Positions 53,715-63,230 of a DNA stretch of 64,000 bases are shown here, piece after piece. Each line of letters opens with the position of its first letter. Positions within the stretch are counted from its first letter, which is position 1. The stretch is from Mucilaginibacter gossypii. Its GTDB lineage: Bacteria; Bacteroidota; Bacteroidia; Sphingobacteriales; Sphingobacteriaceae. The stretch is from assembly GCF_900100945.1 (NCBI RefSeq), contig NZ_FNCG01000016.1, forward strand, positions 113,188 to 177,187, in the 5' to 3' direction. The notes beneath the pieces were generated by a model. The model had not been told where the DNA came from. It did not search any database and was given only the letters and a program-made list of their open reading frames with translations. The position numbers and the translations under genes were made by a program.

Positions 53715-54677
53715 ATGAGCACAGTAAACATTCCACGCCTGGACCTGAATACCTATATAAACGGCAGTGCCGATGAACGCAAGCAATTTTCGAACGATAT
53801 TGGCAAGGCTTTTAACGAAACAGGATTTGTTACCATTACTAATCACGGTCTTAGTAAAGAATTGATAGATAGGCTTTACAACCAGGTTAAAACGCTGTTT
53901 GCCCTGCCCGATGCAGTAAAACAGCAATATGAAATCCCAGGCTTAGCAGGCCAGCGCGGGTACACCGGTAAAGGCAAGGAAACGGCAAAAGGTTTTAAAA
54001 CCCCCGACCTGAAAGAATTTTGGCAAATTGGCCAAACCGTAACTGATGACGAGGTACTGAAAGCACAGTACCCGGATAATGTAACCGTTAATGAACTGCC
54101 CGAATTTAACCCAACCACCATCGAAGTTTACAAAAAACTGGAAGCAGCTGGTAAACATTTACTCCGCGCAATTGCCGTTTACCTCGAATTGCCCGAAAAC
54201 TATTTTGATGATAAAGTTCATAACGGTAATTCAATACTTCGCACCCTGCATTATTTCCCTATAACCGATCCTGATTCGGTGCCCGATGATGCTGTACGTG
54301 CCGGAGCCCACGAAGATATTAACCTGATCACCCTGTTAATAGGAGCCAGCGCCGATGGCCTTGAACTGTTAACCCGCGATAATACCTGGTTCCCGGTTAA
54401 AGCTTATGGTGAAGACCTGGTAGTTAACGTTGGCGACATGCTGCAGCGTTTAACCAATAACAAGTTAAAATCAACCACCCATCGCGTAGTAAACCCACCG
54501 CGTGAGCTGATGAAGTTCTCCCGTTTTTCCGTGCCGTTTTTCCTGCACCCAAAATCGAACATGGATCTGACCAGTCTTGATTCGTGCATTGATGAACAGC
54601 ATCCTAAATTATATACTGATATCACTGCCGGTGAGTATCTGGATGAACGCTTGAGGGAGATTGGTTTGAAGATGTAG
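53715..54677 (+). CDS. Isopenicillin-N-synthase-like 2OG-Fe(II) oxygenase
   Basis: A 320-residue double-stranded beta-helix oxygenase. The N-terminal DIOX_N domain begins VNIPRLDL and contains GFVTITNHGLSKELIDRLY. The iron ligands are His and Asp of AGAHEDINLITLL and the His of STTHRVVNPP; RFSVPFF provides the Arg-x-Ser that binds 2-oxoglutarate. The substrate is unknown; IPNS-like proteins in this group are rarely in beta-lactam loci, and no such genes are near. It is a single-gene unit. Confidence 0.87.
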   Translation: MSTVNIPRLDLNTYINGSADERKQFSNDIGKAFNETGFVTITNHGLSKELIDRLYNQVKTLFALPDAVKQQYEIPGLAGQRGYTGKGKETAKGFKTPDLKEFWQIGQTVTDDEVLKAQYPDNVTVNELPEFNPTTIEVYKKLEAAGKHLLRAIAVYLELPENYFDDKVHNGNSILRTLHYFPITDPDSVPDDAVRAGAHEDINLITLLIGASADGLELLTRDNTWFPVKAYGEDLVVNVGDMLQRLTNNKLKSTTHRVVNPPRELMKFSRFSVPFFLHPKSNMDLTSLDSCIDEQHPKLYTDITAGEYLDERLREIGLKM

Positions 54678-54724
54678 GTCTCAAAGACAAATAAAATCGT
54701 CATTGACGTTCTATAGAGAATAAC

Positions 54725-54756
54725 AAAGCCCTTCCAAAACTTGAAAGGGCTTCTTT
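54725..54756. terminator. Terminator between IPNS-like and MFS genes
   Basis: Stem aagccctt (54726-54733) and aagggctt (54745-54752) with an 11-nt loop, followed by a T-rich run. It sits between two convergent genes and can act on both. Confidence 0.7.
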
Positions 54757-54781
54757 ATTTAAACAGGTAGATGAAATAGAT

Positions 54782-56020
54782 TTACTTAACGAACACTGCT
54801 TTGCCTTCAACGGCTTCACCTGCTGCCTGTCTTCTTTTATATAATACAAACAATGCAGTGGCCAATACCCCAATAATTCCCTCGATACAAACAGCCCTGC
54901 GCGGCCCAAGCTCATTGGCTGACCAACCGGCCATCAAACTTCCCACCGGAATCATGCCCTGGTAAGCCATCACATAATAGCTGATAGCCCTTGCCCGCAT
55001 AGCCGGGATAGCATGGGTTTGGATATAGGTGTTGATGGCCGATGTTTGCGCCATCATACCAACGCCGGTAAATACCATAAATATTAAAGCAAAAGGGAGT
55101 TTGCCTGCATAGGCCACCATCAGCACGCTTGTACCAAAAATGAGACTTGCTATCGACATGATCTTTACCAGGTTTTTATTACTCTTCAGGTTAGCCAGAT
55201 ATACCGCACTAATTACCGAGCCTAAACCAGCTGCGCTCTCAAACCAGCTGAAGGTTTTTGCATCGCCGTTAAAAAGATCTTTGGCGAAGATTGGCATTAG
55301 TGTATTAAATGGTATCACAAACAGGCTGCTTGCAGTAAGCATCAGGATCATACTGCTCAGGTCGCTGTCGCCGGATACGTATCTGAAACCTTCCTGTAAT
55401 TCTGTCCAGATGCTTTTTTCCGAACGGACAGGCACTATGGTGTTTAGCTTCATCATAAATAAACAGGTGAGCACAGGGATATAGCTCAAAAAGTTGCCGA
55501 AGAAACAAACATCCTCACCAAAAGCACTTAATACGATACCTGCAATTGCCGGGCCTGCAATACGCGCCAGGTTGGTCATGGTTGAGTTTAAAGCGATGGC
55601 ATTAGGCAAATCAGCCTTGTCATCAACCATATCCACCATTAATGATTGGCGGCAGGTTACATCGAAGGCATTTACAATACCTTGCAACAGGCTGAGGCCA
55701 ATAATAGCTGGGATATTATAGATTTTAAAGAAGATCATGAAAGCAAAAGCACCGGCTTGAAGCATGGATACTACCTGGGTAATAACTAAAATGCGGTAAC
55801 GGTTATGCCTGTCAACAATACTACCTGCATAGGGTGCTAGGATTAGCGATGGAATAAGGCTCACAAAACTCACAATTCCTAATAAAAGTGCCGAACCTGT
55901 AAGGCGGTAAACAAGCCAGCTCACTGCTGTTTTTTGCATCCATGTGCCAATGAGGGATATTGACTGACCGTAAAAAAACAGCTTAAAATTACGGTACTTT
56001 AAAGAGCGAAACACATTCAT
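54782..56020 (-). CDS. MFS transporter (EntS/MFS_3-like)
   Basis: A 412-residue 12-span major-facilitator protein. The N-terminal block SLKYRNFKLFFYGQSISLIG and the loop motif SIVDRHNRYRILVITQ are typical of the enterobactin-exporter-like MFS_3 group. A short cytoplasmic tail is basic (KRRQAAGEAVEG). Direction is probably export of a small molecule. It diverges from a LysR-type regulator, the likely controller, with a 143-base intergenic region. Confidence 0.83.
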   Translation of the reverse strand: MNVFRSLKYRNFKLFFYGQSISLIGTWMQKTAVSWLVYRLTGSALLLGIVSFVSLIPSLILAPYAGSIVDRHNRYRILVITQVVSMLQAGAFAFMIFFKIYNIPAIIGLSLLQGIVNAFDVTCRQSLMVDMVDDKADLPNAIALNSTMTNLARIAGPAIAGIVLSAFGEDVCFFGNFLSYIPVLTCLFMMKLNTIVPVRSEKSIWTELQEGFRYVSGDSDLSSMILMLTASSLFVIPFNTLMPIFAKDLFNGDAKTFSWFESAAGLGSVISAVYLANLKSNKNLVKIMSIASLIFGTSVLMVAYAGKLPFALIFMVFTGVGMMAQTSAINTYIQTHAIPAMRARAISYYVMAYQGMIPVGSLMAGWSANELGPRRAVCIEGIIGVLATALFVLYKRRQAAGEAVEGKAVFVK

Positions 56021-56109
56021 TTGTTCAATTCATAACAAAAGCAAATTCAGGGGAGTACTTAATGCAAGACTATTGAATTGTTTTATGCTGCAAATATCGC
56101 CCATATCAA

Positions 56110-56117
56110 TACATTTG
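56110..56117 (+). promoter_or_regulatory. Minus-7 box for the LysR regulator gene
   Basis: TACATTTG matches TAnnTTTG, 46 bases before the chosen GTG start. The region is shared with the divergent MFS gene, so a LysR operator is expected here, but I cannot assign a palindrome with confidence. Confidence 0.55.
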
Positions 56118-56163
56118 TAAAATAGATTGTTTTAATAGGATTGATAGATAAAAACGATTGATT

Positions 56164-57045
56164 GTGGAATTACGTCAACTGCAATACTTTGTTAAGGCTG
56201 CCGAAACCATGAACTTTACCGAGGCTGCTGCTGCGGTATTCATTACACAAAGCACGCTATCACAACAAATAAAGCAGCTTGAAGAGGAGCTGGGCATGCT
56301 TTTGTTCGACAGGATAGGCAAGCACGTACGGATCACTGAGGCTGGTCATATATTTTTAACTCATGCCCGCAAGATCCTTAACGATGTGCAGCGGAGCAAG
56401 CAGGCCATAAGTGAATTGCAAAATGCTACCATCGGCGAGCTTAACATCGGCGTTTCATATGCATTTACTTCTTTATTGTTGCCCGCATTGGCTCCGTTCA
56501 GTACCAAATACCCCGGCATCAAAATCTTTATTACCTATGGTAGCCCGGAAGAATTGGAAAAAAAACTACGACTGGCCGAGCTGGATATGATCCTCGCTTT
56601 CCACAATGAAAGTGATGACGAAGACCTGGAAATGCAGGAATTGTTTAGTTCGAGCGTGGTAATGGTGGTATCTAAAAATAATCCGCTGACCCAACTCAAG
56701 AAAGTAAGCCCGGAAGAGCTGGCCAAACTTGATCTCATCCTACCGGGAAAAGGCTTCAGCTCGCGCGATTTTATTAATGATTTGTTTAACCGCAAAAAGA
56801 TAGTGCCCAATATAAAAATTGAGCTCAATGATGTGCATTCATTGCTGGCTTTGGTTGAGAGCGGCCATTGGGCAACTATCCTGAATGAAAAAGCCATCAT
56901 CGGCTGGAATAAAGTGGCCGCCATTCCCATCGAATCAAAAGATATCAAACGGCAATCATATATCCTGTGGCAAAAAGGAGTTTACCGTAAACGTGCGGCT
57001 ATTTTATTTATTGAGGAATTGATGAAGGTGATGGAGAGTGAGTAG
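56164..57045 (+). CDS. LysR-family transcriptional regulator
   Basis: A 293-residue regulator. The helix-turn-helix is at the N-terminus (LRQLQYFVKAAETMNFTEAA, then TQSTLSQQIKQLEEELGMLL), followed by a periplasmic-binding-type effector domain (LNIGVSYAFTSLLLPAL). I start at GTG 56164, which gives the family-typical MELRQLQYF. The TTG at 56158 would add two residues. It is divergent from the MFS exporter at 54782, which is the most likely target, with the effector being the exported compound or its precursor. Confidence 0.88.
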   Translation: MELRQLQYFVKAAETMNFTEAAAAVFITQSTLSQQIKQLEEELGMLLFDRIGKHVRITEAGHIFLTHARKILNDVQRSKQAISELQNATIGELNIGVSYAFTSLLLPALAPFSTKYPGIKIFITYGSPEELEKKLRLAELDMILAFHNESDDEDLEMQELFSSSVVMVVSKNNPLTQLKKVSPEELAKLDLILPGKGFSSRDFINDLFNRKKIVPNIKIELNDVHSLLALVESGHWATILNEKAIIGWNKVAAIPIESKDIKRQSYILWQKGVYRKRAAILFIEELMKVMESE

Positions 57046-57101
57046 TAAAATATTCATGTATTATATATCCTAAGAGGCTGTGAGCGTTATAATAATCTCT
57101 T

Positions 57102-57109
57102 TATATTTG
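57102..57109 (+). promoter_or_regulatory. Minus-7 box for the TlpA-like gene
   Basis: TATATTTG matches TAnnTTTG and lies 28 bases before the ATG at 57137. Confidence 0.55.
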
Positions 57110-57136
57110 ATTTATAACCCGATATAAGCCTTATCT

Positions 57137-58603
57137 ATGAACCTTAAACCAATTTTTTACCAGATATTACTATCTGTAATATGTATTCAGCTCTTTGCCG
57201 CGTTTCGGCCTGATCAGCACAAATCAATTCATAGTCAAGCAACGGAAAACGGCTCTAAAGCAACGATTCTATTCCGGCTTAAAGCCCATGAGCAGTTCAG
57301 GCTCGAATATATGAACGCATTTTTGGAGGCAAAACAACTTAAATTTATCAATCCCGGGGAAAAGGATACTGTAATTATACGTAATGTAACAACCAATATT
57401 CCTGTTGCCTTAACAATGACTTTTTTTGAGTTTGGAAAAGATAAAAGCACGAAAGAAAGAAAGTTTTCAGTACTTGCATCGCCTGGAGATACATTGAATT
57501 TATCATTAACAAGCCAGGGATTTCTGAATACAGAAAGATTAAAAAAAAGAATTGTATTATCCAACGATTCTATTTCATATTATACCAACTATACTACTGC
57601 GCCCGGCGGCAAAGCAGTATCCTCCAAGAATGAACTTTGGGAATCTTTTTATACAGAATTTAATAGAAAATTTCGAGAAGAAACGGATAGGATCAATGGC
57701 CTTTTGGCTAATTTTCAAATAGATTCATCAGCATTTGAGCAACTGACAATCAACTGTAAACTTCATTATTACAAACGGTTGTTTAATTGGCTTTATGAGG
57801 GTAATGGCCAATACTTTGAGCCTGCTTTACCTGTACTTTCAAAGTTGAGTGAGGATATCGAGCATGTTTTAAATAGCCCACACCTATTTTTGGCCGAAGA
57901 TTTATTGAGTGTGATTGACGGCTACGTCAGGCTCAAAATCATTAACAAAGGTGGGGACTATGTTAATGGCATTACCATATATAAAGAAGCATCGGCAGCT
58001 AATTTGGGCAGGTTTAAATCCAGCTATCTTCTTATTTGTTTAACTCATTCTCCGGTAAAAAAAGGTAATGGATTTAACGAAATAATGAAGGACTACAGGA
58101 GAAAGATGGCTAATACAAGCTATTCGATACATCTCGACAACATTATGAGAAACATGTTGGATGGCAAACAGCTTATAGCAAACGATATGTTAATTGGTTT
58201 AAACGGAAAAAAAGTATCATTAAATAATCTGCTTAAATCAAAGAAACAGTTTTACATATTGGATTTTTGGGCAAGTTGGTGCTCGCCGTGCAGGGCCCAG
58301 TTGCCGGTGATGGATAGTTTAAGATCTGCGTTGAGAAAAAACGCTGTTGAGGTAATTTCAATTAATCTCGATCAAAAAGAAGTATCCTGGAAAACAGCAT
58401 CCCTGGCCGAAAAAAAACACCTTGGAATAAACAATTATCACCTTAATGCGGCCACTAAATCAGCTATTGTGCGCCAGTTAAATATATCATCTATTCCGCG
58501 ATATGTGATTTTGGATAACTTAAAAATAATATCATCAAACTTTTATCAGCCCACAGAGCCCGGTTTTGTTGATGAGTTGAAGGATTTGATACGCACCAGG
58601 TAA
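57137..58603 (+). CDS. TlpA-like thioredoxin protein (488 aa)
   Basis: An exported protein. The leader (PIFYQILLSVICIQLFAAF) is followed by a 330-residue beta/alpha region like that of the DUF4369-type N-terminus of Bacteroidota thiol-disulfide proteins. The thioredoxin domain is at 345-488 with C382-S-P-C385 (DFWASWCSPCRAQLP) and the TlpA insert VISINLDQKEVSWK. It probably acts on exported proteins. It differs from the TlpA at 6268 in its N-terminal region and motif spacing, so the two are not recent duplicates. Confidence 0.78.
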   Translation: MNLKPIFYQILLSVICIQLFAAFRPDQHKSIHSQATENGSKATILFRLKAHEQFRLEYMNAFLEAKQLKFINPGEKDTVIIRNVTTNIPVALTMTFFEFGKDKSTKERKFSVLASPGDTLNLSLTSQGFLNTERLKKRIVLSNDSISYYTNYTTAPGGKAVSSKNELWESFYTEFNRKFREETDRINGLLANFQIDSSAFEQLTINCKLHYYKRLFNWLYEGNGQYFEPALPVLSKLSEDIEHVLNSPHLFLAEDLLSVIDGYVRLKIINKGGDYVNGITIYKEASAANLGRFKSSYLLICLTHSPVKKGNGFNEIMKDYRRKMANTSYSIHLDNIMRNMLDGKQLIANDMLIGLNGKKVSLNNLLKSKKQFYILDFWASWCSPCRAQLPVMDSLRSALRKNAVEVISINLDQKEVSWKTASLAEKKHLGINNYHLNAATKSAIVRQLNISSIPRYVILDNLKIISSNFYQPTEPGFVDELKDLIRTR

Positions 58604-58688
58604 AAGTTTGTTATTTGACTAAATATCGCGCTGATCTACTCTAATAAAAAATTGATTGTATTATATAACAATGGGAGATGTAATAAAT

Positions 58689-59171
58689 TTACTTCTTCAT
58701 CTCTTCTTTTATCGCCCTCAAAAATTCATTAGGATGTTTGGAGCCGATAATATAAAGCAGACCGTCACGATCTGTAAGGTGGATGGCTTCATTGCCTGAT
58801 GTGAAAAAGCGGATGGTGCCTTTGGTATGCAGGTTATAAACCGGATTGTTGAACATGTAGCGGCTGTAGGTGCCTTTTTCGGCTTTAACAATACTGTTCA
58901 AATCTATTTTTACCAGTTTGGTTGTCCACAAGCCGTCAAGCATAACGCTTTTGTTTTCAACACGGGTGCGGAAATGCAGCAGGAACCCCAGGATAATGGA
59001 AATAATGATGATGGAAAAGCCCACAACAACCAGCAAATCGCCGTTACGCTCACGTTCGTCGGTGAAGAAATAGGCTGCAAAACAAAACATGGCTAAAACC
59101 AGGCGTATGGTTAGCGGTATAAATTCCCGGCCAAGGTATTGCTTTTCAGTAAAAACGGATTTATCGCTCAT
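58689..59171 (-). CDS. Two-span membrane protein with PH-like domain
   Basis: A 160-residue protein. Two hydrophobic segments at about residues 21-38 and 46-66 (LTIRLVLAMFCFAAYFF; LLVVVGFSIIIISIILGFLL) are followed by a beta domain of about 90 residues (WTTKLVKIDLNSIVKAEKG; IRFFTSGNEAIHLT) resembling a bacterial PH domain. Function unknown. Its start overlaps the tilS stop by 4 bases, so it is expressed with tilS. Confidence 0.62.
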   Translation of the reverse strand: MSDKSVFTEKQYLGREFIPLTIRLVLAMFCFAAYFFTDERERNGDLLVVVGFSIIIISIILGFLLHFRTRVENKSVMLDGLWTTKLVKIDLNSIVKAEKGTYSRYMFNNPVYNLHTKGTIRFFTSGNEAIHLTDRDGLLYIIGSKHPNEFLRAIKEEMKK

Positions 59172-60505
59172 GTTAGTTTAAACAGTTCGAAGATAGTAAC
59201 TTTTTTAGTGTTATCACTCACTTTATACCTTTCGTCGGGGCGATAGCCGCCAATCCACATAATTTCACCGTTGCCGTTTACCAGGATTGGGATTTCTTCC
59301 TTTTGGTACAGCGGCACTTTCTGGTTAATGAAAAAATCGCTCAATTTCTTTTTGCCTTTCATCCCAAGAGGAAAAAAATGATCTCCCTCGTACCATGCAC
59401 GTATTTTTAACGGGTAAACCAGCTTATCAGCATCAATAGATACTGCCAGCGGATTGTTCTTTATAATCAACGGGCTATCGTCATGTAACAAGTTAAGCTT
59501 ATAAACGCCAAAATTTGCTTCATGGTCTGTAGCGTTGATAATAACTTCGGCAGGTAGCACAGTAGTTTTTGGCTTAAGGATAATATTATCGCGATCGAGC
59601 AATAAAGTGTGTGTTCCTGATTCAAATATCCGGCCCGAGTGTTTATCGAGCGAGGCAATGAGGTCATCAATGGTAGCTTCATTAAAACCGTATTCATTTA
59701 GCAATTTAAAAAGAAGCAACCTTTTTGGCTTAAGTTTTTTTACTTCGGCTATGCGCAGGTAAATGATGCCATCATGTATTTGCAACAAGGTTTGCCTTAA
59801 CTCATCAAGCCTGATCTCAAGCAACAATTCCAGGTCTCGGAAATGGAGCAGGTTGCTTTCAAACGTTTTTTCGAGCGATGGGTTCAATTCTTTAAGCTTT
59901 GGCACAACCTCCAGCCTGATCTTATTTCGGGCATATTTTGCCGAAGCATTGGAACTGTCTTCAACAAAAGTTAAACCTTCGGCACTAACCATGGTCTGTA
60001 TTTCCAAACGGCTGAGGAACATCAGCGGGCGCACCAGTTTACCGTTTTTGGGTAAAATGCCATGCAAACCGGCAATTCCGGTGCCACGTGTAAGGTTTAA
60101 CAATATTGTTTCGATAGTATCGTTTTGGTGGTGAGCAAGCGCAACAACCTCATAACCTGATTGCTGATTGATGGTTTCAAACCACTGATAACGTAAATCG
60201 CGGGCAGCCATTTGTATGGATACCTTGTTGTCTGCAGCGTATTGCTCCGTATCAAAATTAACAGTATGAAATGGTACACCAAGAGTTGTAGCGAGGTTGC
60301 GGCAAAAAGTCTGGTCGCGCAGGGCTTCGTCGCCACGCAGCTGGAAATTACAATGGGCGATGCCAAAATCATAACCGGCAGCTTTGAGCAGGTGCACCAT
60401 TAAAACCGAATCGATGCCGCCGCTTACAGCCGCCAGTATTTTGGCAGCGGGCGTAAATAAGCTGTTTTGCTCAATAAAATTAACAAACTGATTAACTGGC
60501 AGCAT
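59168..60505 (-). CDS. tilS: tRNA(Ile)-lysidine synthetase TilS
   Basis: A 445-residue enzyme that converts C34 of the CAU isoleucine tRNA to lysidine, allowing it to read AUA. The PP-loop is AVSGGIDSVLMVHLL (Ser-Gly-Gly-x-Asp-Ser), followed by CNFQLRGDEA and a HHQNDTIETILLNL block (residues 121-134) with the usual R-G-T. The C-terminal TilS domain is visible (IRAWYEGDHFFPLGMKGKKKL). The ATG at 60505 lies only a few bases after a TAATTTTG box, so the transcript may be leaderless. Confidence 0.92.
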   Translation of the reverse strand: MLPVNQFVNFIEQNSLFTPAAKILAAVSGGIDSVLMVHLLKAAGYDFGIAHCNFQLRGDEALRDQTFCRNLATTLGVPFHTVNFDTEQYAADNKVSIQMAARDLRYQWFETINQQSGYEVVALAHHQNDTIETILLNLTRGTGIAGLHGILPKNGKLVRPLMFLSRLEIQTMVSAEGLTFVEDSSNASAKYARNKIRLEVVPKLKELNPSLEKTFESNLLHFRDLELLLEIRLDELRQTLLQIHDGIIYLRIAEVKKLKPKRLLLFKLLNEYGFNEATIDDLIASLDKHSGRIFESGTHTLLLDRDNIILKPKTTVLPAEVIINATDHEANFGVYKLNLLHDDSPLIIKNNPLAVSIDADKLVYPLKIRAWYEGDHFFPLGMKGKKKLSDFFINQKVPLYQKEEIPILVNGNGEIMWIGGYRPDERYKVSDNTKKVTIFELFKLT

Positions 60506-60509
60506 TCAT

Positions 60510-60517
60510 CAAAATTA
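60510..60517 (-). promoter_or_regulatory. Minus-7 box abutting the tilS start
   Basis: On the minus strand TAATTTTG ends 4 bases before the ATG. With the usual 5-7 base distance to +1, transcription would begin at or next to the start codon. Confidence 0.6.
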
Positions 60518-60543
60518 TTAATTTAATAACCCCAACAAAAAAC

Positions 60544-60551
60544 TAATTTTG
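60544..60551 (+). promoter_or_regulatory. Minus-7 box abutting the lptA-like start
   Basis: TAATTTTG ends 5 bases before the GTG at 60557. Same arrangement as on the opposite strand for tilS. Confidence 0.6.
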
Positions 60552-60556
60552 CCACT

Positions 60557-63127
60557 GTGAGGAAATATGTTTTATGCTTTTTGTTTTTGGCGATGGCAAC
60601 TGCAGCTATGGCTCAAAAAAAATCAATTGTAAACCTGATACAATCTGAACGAAGCACCGGCGGAAAAATCAATGGCAAGCAGATGTTCAAGGTTTATAAA
60701 GGCGTGTTTAAGCAGGATTACTCCATCCTACGGTCGGATAGTGCATACTTTTATCCCAACGAAAACGCGTTTGACGCTTTTGGCAACGTAAATATAAACC
60801 AGGGCGATACACTGAATATATTTTCGGATAAGCTGAATTATAACGGAAATACAAAAATTGCCATCTTAACAGATAATGTTAAAATGGTCGACCGCGATGC
60901 TACGCTAACTACCAACTATCTTACCTACAATACCGCCAGTCGCATAGGTACTTACACAGGTGGCGGAAAGCTGGTGAATAAAGACAATGTGCTTACCAGT
61001 AAAAACGGCTATTACTTTGCCTTCACCCGCGACTCCTATTTCAGGTACGATGTGGTACTTACCACACCCGATGCTTTGATAAAAACCGATACCCTTAAGT
61101 ACAATACAGGTACACGGATAGCCTATTTTTTCGGACCAACCAATATTTACGGCACCAAGGATAAGGATACCTTGTATACCGAAAATGGTTTATATAATAC
61201 CGTTACGGAACAGGCTTACTTTGGAAAGAAAAACTCATACAGGCAAGGCACCAAATCACTAAAAGGCGACAGCCTTTTTTATGATAAGCTAAAAGGTTAT
61301 GGCCGCGCGGTAAAAAACATCACCTTTGAAGACAGGGAACAAAAGGTAACTATTAAAGGAGACCTTGGTACTTATTACAGAGCCGAGGAAAAAACCGTTG
61401 TTACTGAAAATGCTTACGTTGTATTGATATCCGAGCAAAAGGATACCAGTAAAACCGATACCGCGGTTAAGCAATTACCCGCCGTAAATAATAAGAATGC
61501 AAAAGTATCAGCCAAAAACATAACCGATCTTACTAAGATTGCCGGTGCCATAAAGCCCGACAGCAGCCATAAGGCCCCGGCCAATACCATGCCCATTAAG
61601 CAGCCATTTGCCATAGGAAAAAAAGACAGTGCCAATGTTGATATGGCAACTAAACTGGTGCAGGGCGCTTTACAAAACAATAAAGATGCCGATGCTTTGA
61701 TAAAAGCAGCAACGCAATCAAAAAAAGGGAACGAAAAGCTGATTGATTCGGCGCTGAAGGCGGCTGCTCCGGCATTAAAAAATAATAAGGACAAAGTCGG
61801 CATAAAAAACATAGGTAGCCTGGCGGGTGTGGCCGATGCTATTAAGCCAGGTGTTGCTAAAGTAACAGGAAAGCTTATACCTGTAAAAGCGGCGGTAGCG
61901 CCAAAAGATACCAGCCACATCAAACGCGATTCGATATACATGACTGCAGACACCATTGAAACGCAGATCATGACTTATAAAAACCAGAAAATTTACCAGG
62001 AGCGCCAGCGTACTTTGCGTGATACTACACTAAAGCAGCGCAAGGTGGCGGCTGATAAAAAAAACTCAAAGTTTCTTACTGCCTATTATATAAAGGTACC
62101 TAAAGATACCAGCTACTTTCACCGCGACTTTTTTGGAAAGCCTAAGCCGGTGAATGATTCATTGCAGCGTAAAAAGGATGCACTTGCCGCTATTAGAAAA
62201 GCAAAACAGGATAGCATAGCCCGTGAACAGATGCAGCGTGACCCGGTTTTTAAACAATACCCGGTTAATTTGAAAGATACGGCACGCGTGCGGATGCTTA
62301 TCGGCCATCATCATGTCAAGATCTTTAAATCTGATCTGCAGGCTAAATCCGATTCGGTATTTTATAGTAACAGCGACTCTACCATGCGCATGTATGTGAA
62401 CCCTATTATCTGGTCACAGGGTTCGCAGCTAAGCGGCGATACCGTTTACATGCAAATGCGACATAAAAAGCTGGATAACATCGAGTTGTTCCCGTCGGCA
62501 TTTATTGTGAATATTGAAAAGGATGATTCAACGCATTTTAACCAGGTATCGGGTAAAAAAATGCGGGGATATTTTAAAGATGATAAGCTTGATCAGATGT
62601 ATACGTTTGGCAATGCCGAAACCATATATTTTCAGCGCGACAGCGGTAAGGTGTCGGGTATGCAACGATCGTTGAGCAGCAGGATCCGTACCGTTTTTAA
62701 AAAGAACCAGGCTACAGATATCTACTTTTTAACCAAACCCGAAAACAGGTACATCCCTATTGAAAAGGTTAAAGAAGATGATAAGATCCTGAAAGGCTTT
62801 TTGTGGAAACCTAAAGAGCGGCCGGCATCCAAAGAAGACATCATTAAAAAGCGCAGTAAAAAGGCAGCGACCACCAAATCGCCGGCAAAAAATGCTCCTG
62901 CTAAACCCGGAACTGCTAAGCCGGGTGCCAATCTCAAAACTGATAGCCTGAAGGGGCCTGGACTAAAAAACATGCAGGATAGTACCCTAAAAGTTGATAC
63001 TGGGAAGAATAATGCGATAAAATTTAAAAAGGATACGATAATCAGAAATTTTGCACCAAAACTACCCGGAAATGGGCAGAAAAAGGACAGTATTGTTAAC
63101 AAAACGCCATCTGTTAAGAAAAACTGA
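60557..63127 (+). CDS. LptA/OstA-like LPS-export protein with long disordered insert
   Basis: An 856-residue exported protein. Signal peptide to about residue 19 (LFLAMATAAMAQ). The first 280 residues are an OstA/LptA-type beta-jellyroll: repeated AYFYPNENAFDAFGNVNINQ, KLNYNGNTKIAILTDNVKM and TYNTASRIGTYTGGGKLV strands. Residues 290-470 are low-complexity Ala/Lys/Asn. A second jellyroll-like part spans about 560-740, followed by a Lys/Pro/Ala tail. It is far longer than E. coli LptA (185 residues) and may bridge more of the envelope. Start is GTG 60557. Confidence 0.75.
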   Translation: MRKYVLCFLFLAMATAAMAQKKSIVNLIQSERSTGGKINGKQMFKVYKGVFKQDYSILRSDSAYFYPNENAFDAFGNVNINQGDTLNIFSDKLNYNGNTKIAILTDNVKMVDRDATLTTNYLTYNTASRIGTYTGGGKLVNKDNVLTSKNGYYFAFTRDSYFRYDVVLTTPDALIKTDTLKYNTGTRIAYFFGPTNIYGTKDKDTLYTENGLYNTVTEQAYFGKKNSYRQGTKSLKGDSLFYDKLKGYGRAVKNITFEDREQKVTIKGDLGTYYRAEEKTVVTENAYVVLISEQKDTSKTDTAVKQLPAVNNKNAKVSAKNITDLTKIAGAIKPDSSHKAPANTMPIKQPFAIGKKDSANVDMATKLVQGALQNNKDADALIKAATQSKKGNEKLIDSALKAAAPALKNNKDKVGIKNIGSLAGVADAIKPGVAKVTGKLIPVKAAVAPKDTSHIKRDSIYMTADTIETQIMTYKNQKIYQERQRTLRDTTLKQRKVAADKKNSKFLTAYYIKVPKDTSYFHRDFFGKPKPVNDSLQRKKDALAAIRKAKQDSIAREQMQRDPVFKQYPVNLKDTARVRMLIGHHHVKIFKSDLQAKSDSVFYSNSDSTMRMYVNPIIWSQGSQLSGDTVYMQMRHKKLDNIELFPSAFIVNIEKDDSTHFNQVSGKKMRGYFKDDKLDQMYTFGNAETIYFQRDSGKVSGMQRSLSSRIRTVFKKNQATDIYFLTKPENRYIPIEKVKEDDKILKGFLWKPKERPASKEDIIKKRSKKAATTKSPAKNAPAKPGTAKPGANLKTDSLKGPGLKNMQDSTLKVDTGKNNAIKFKKDTIIRNFAPKLPGNGQKKDSIVNKTPSVKKN

Positions 63128-63164
63128 CCCTAAATGAAAAAAAAGTTATATTTTTTATCAAAAA

Positions 63165-63230
63165 AATTAGTCTACTAATTCTATAGTGCTTATATTTGAC
63201 TAATTGTTATTATCGATCTAACCAATTAGT
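63165..63230. repeat. ACTAATT palindromes around a minus-7 box
   Basis: aattagt (63165-63171) and actaatt (63174-63180) form one palindrome, and actaattg (63199-63206) with caattagt (63223-63230) form another, with TATATTTG (63191-63198) in between. The first pair is placed like an operator over the upstream part of the promoter. Confidence 0.5.
63191..63198 (+). promoter_or_regulatory. Minus-7 box in the lptA-63400 gap
   Basis: TATATTTG matches TAnnTTTG. It lies 202 bases before the next gene and about 105 bases before a strong terminator, so it may drive a short RNA. Confidence 0.5.

Noticed and set aside
61414..61971. 185-residue ORF antisense to the lptA-like gene
   Set aside because: It reflects the low-complexity insert of that gene read backwards (Phe/Ala/Ser-rich).
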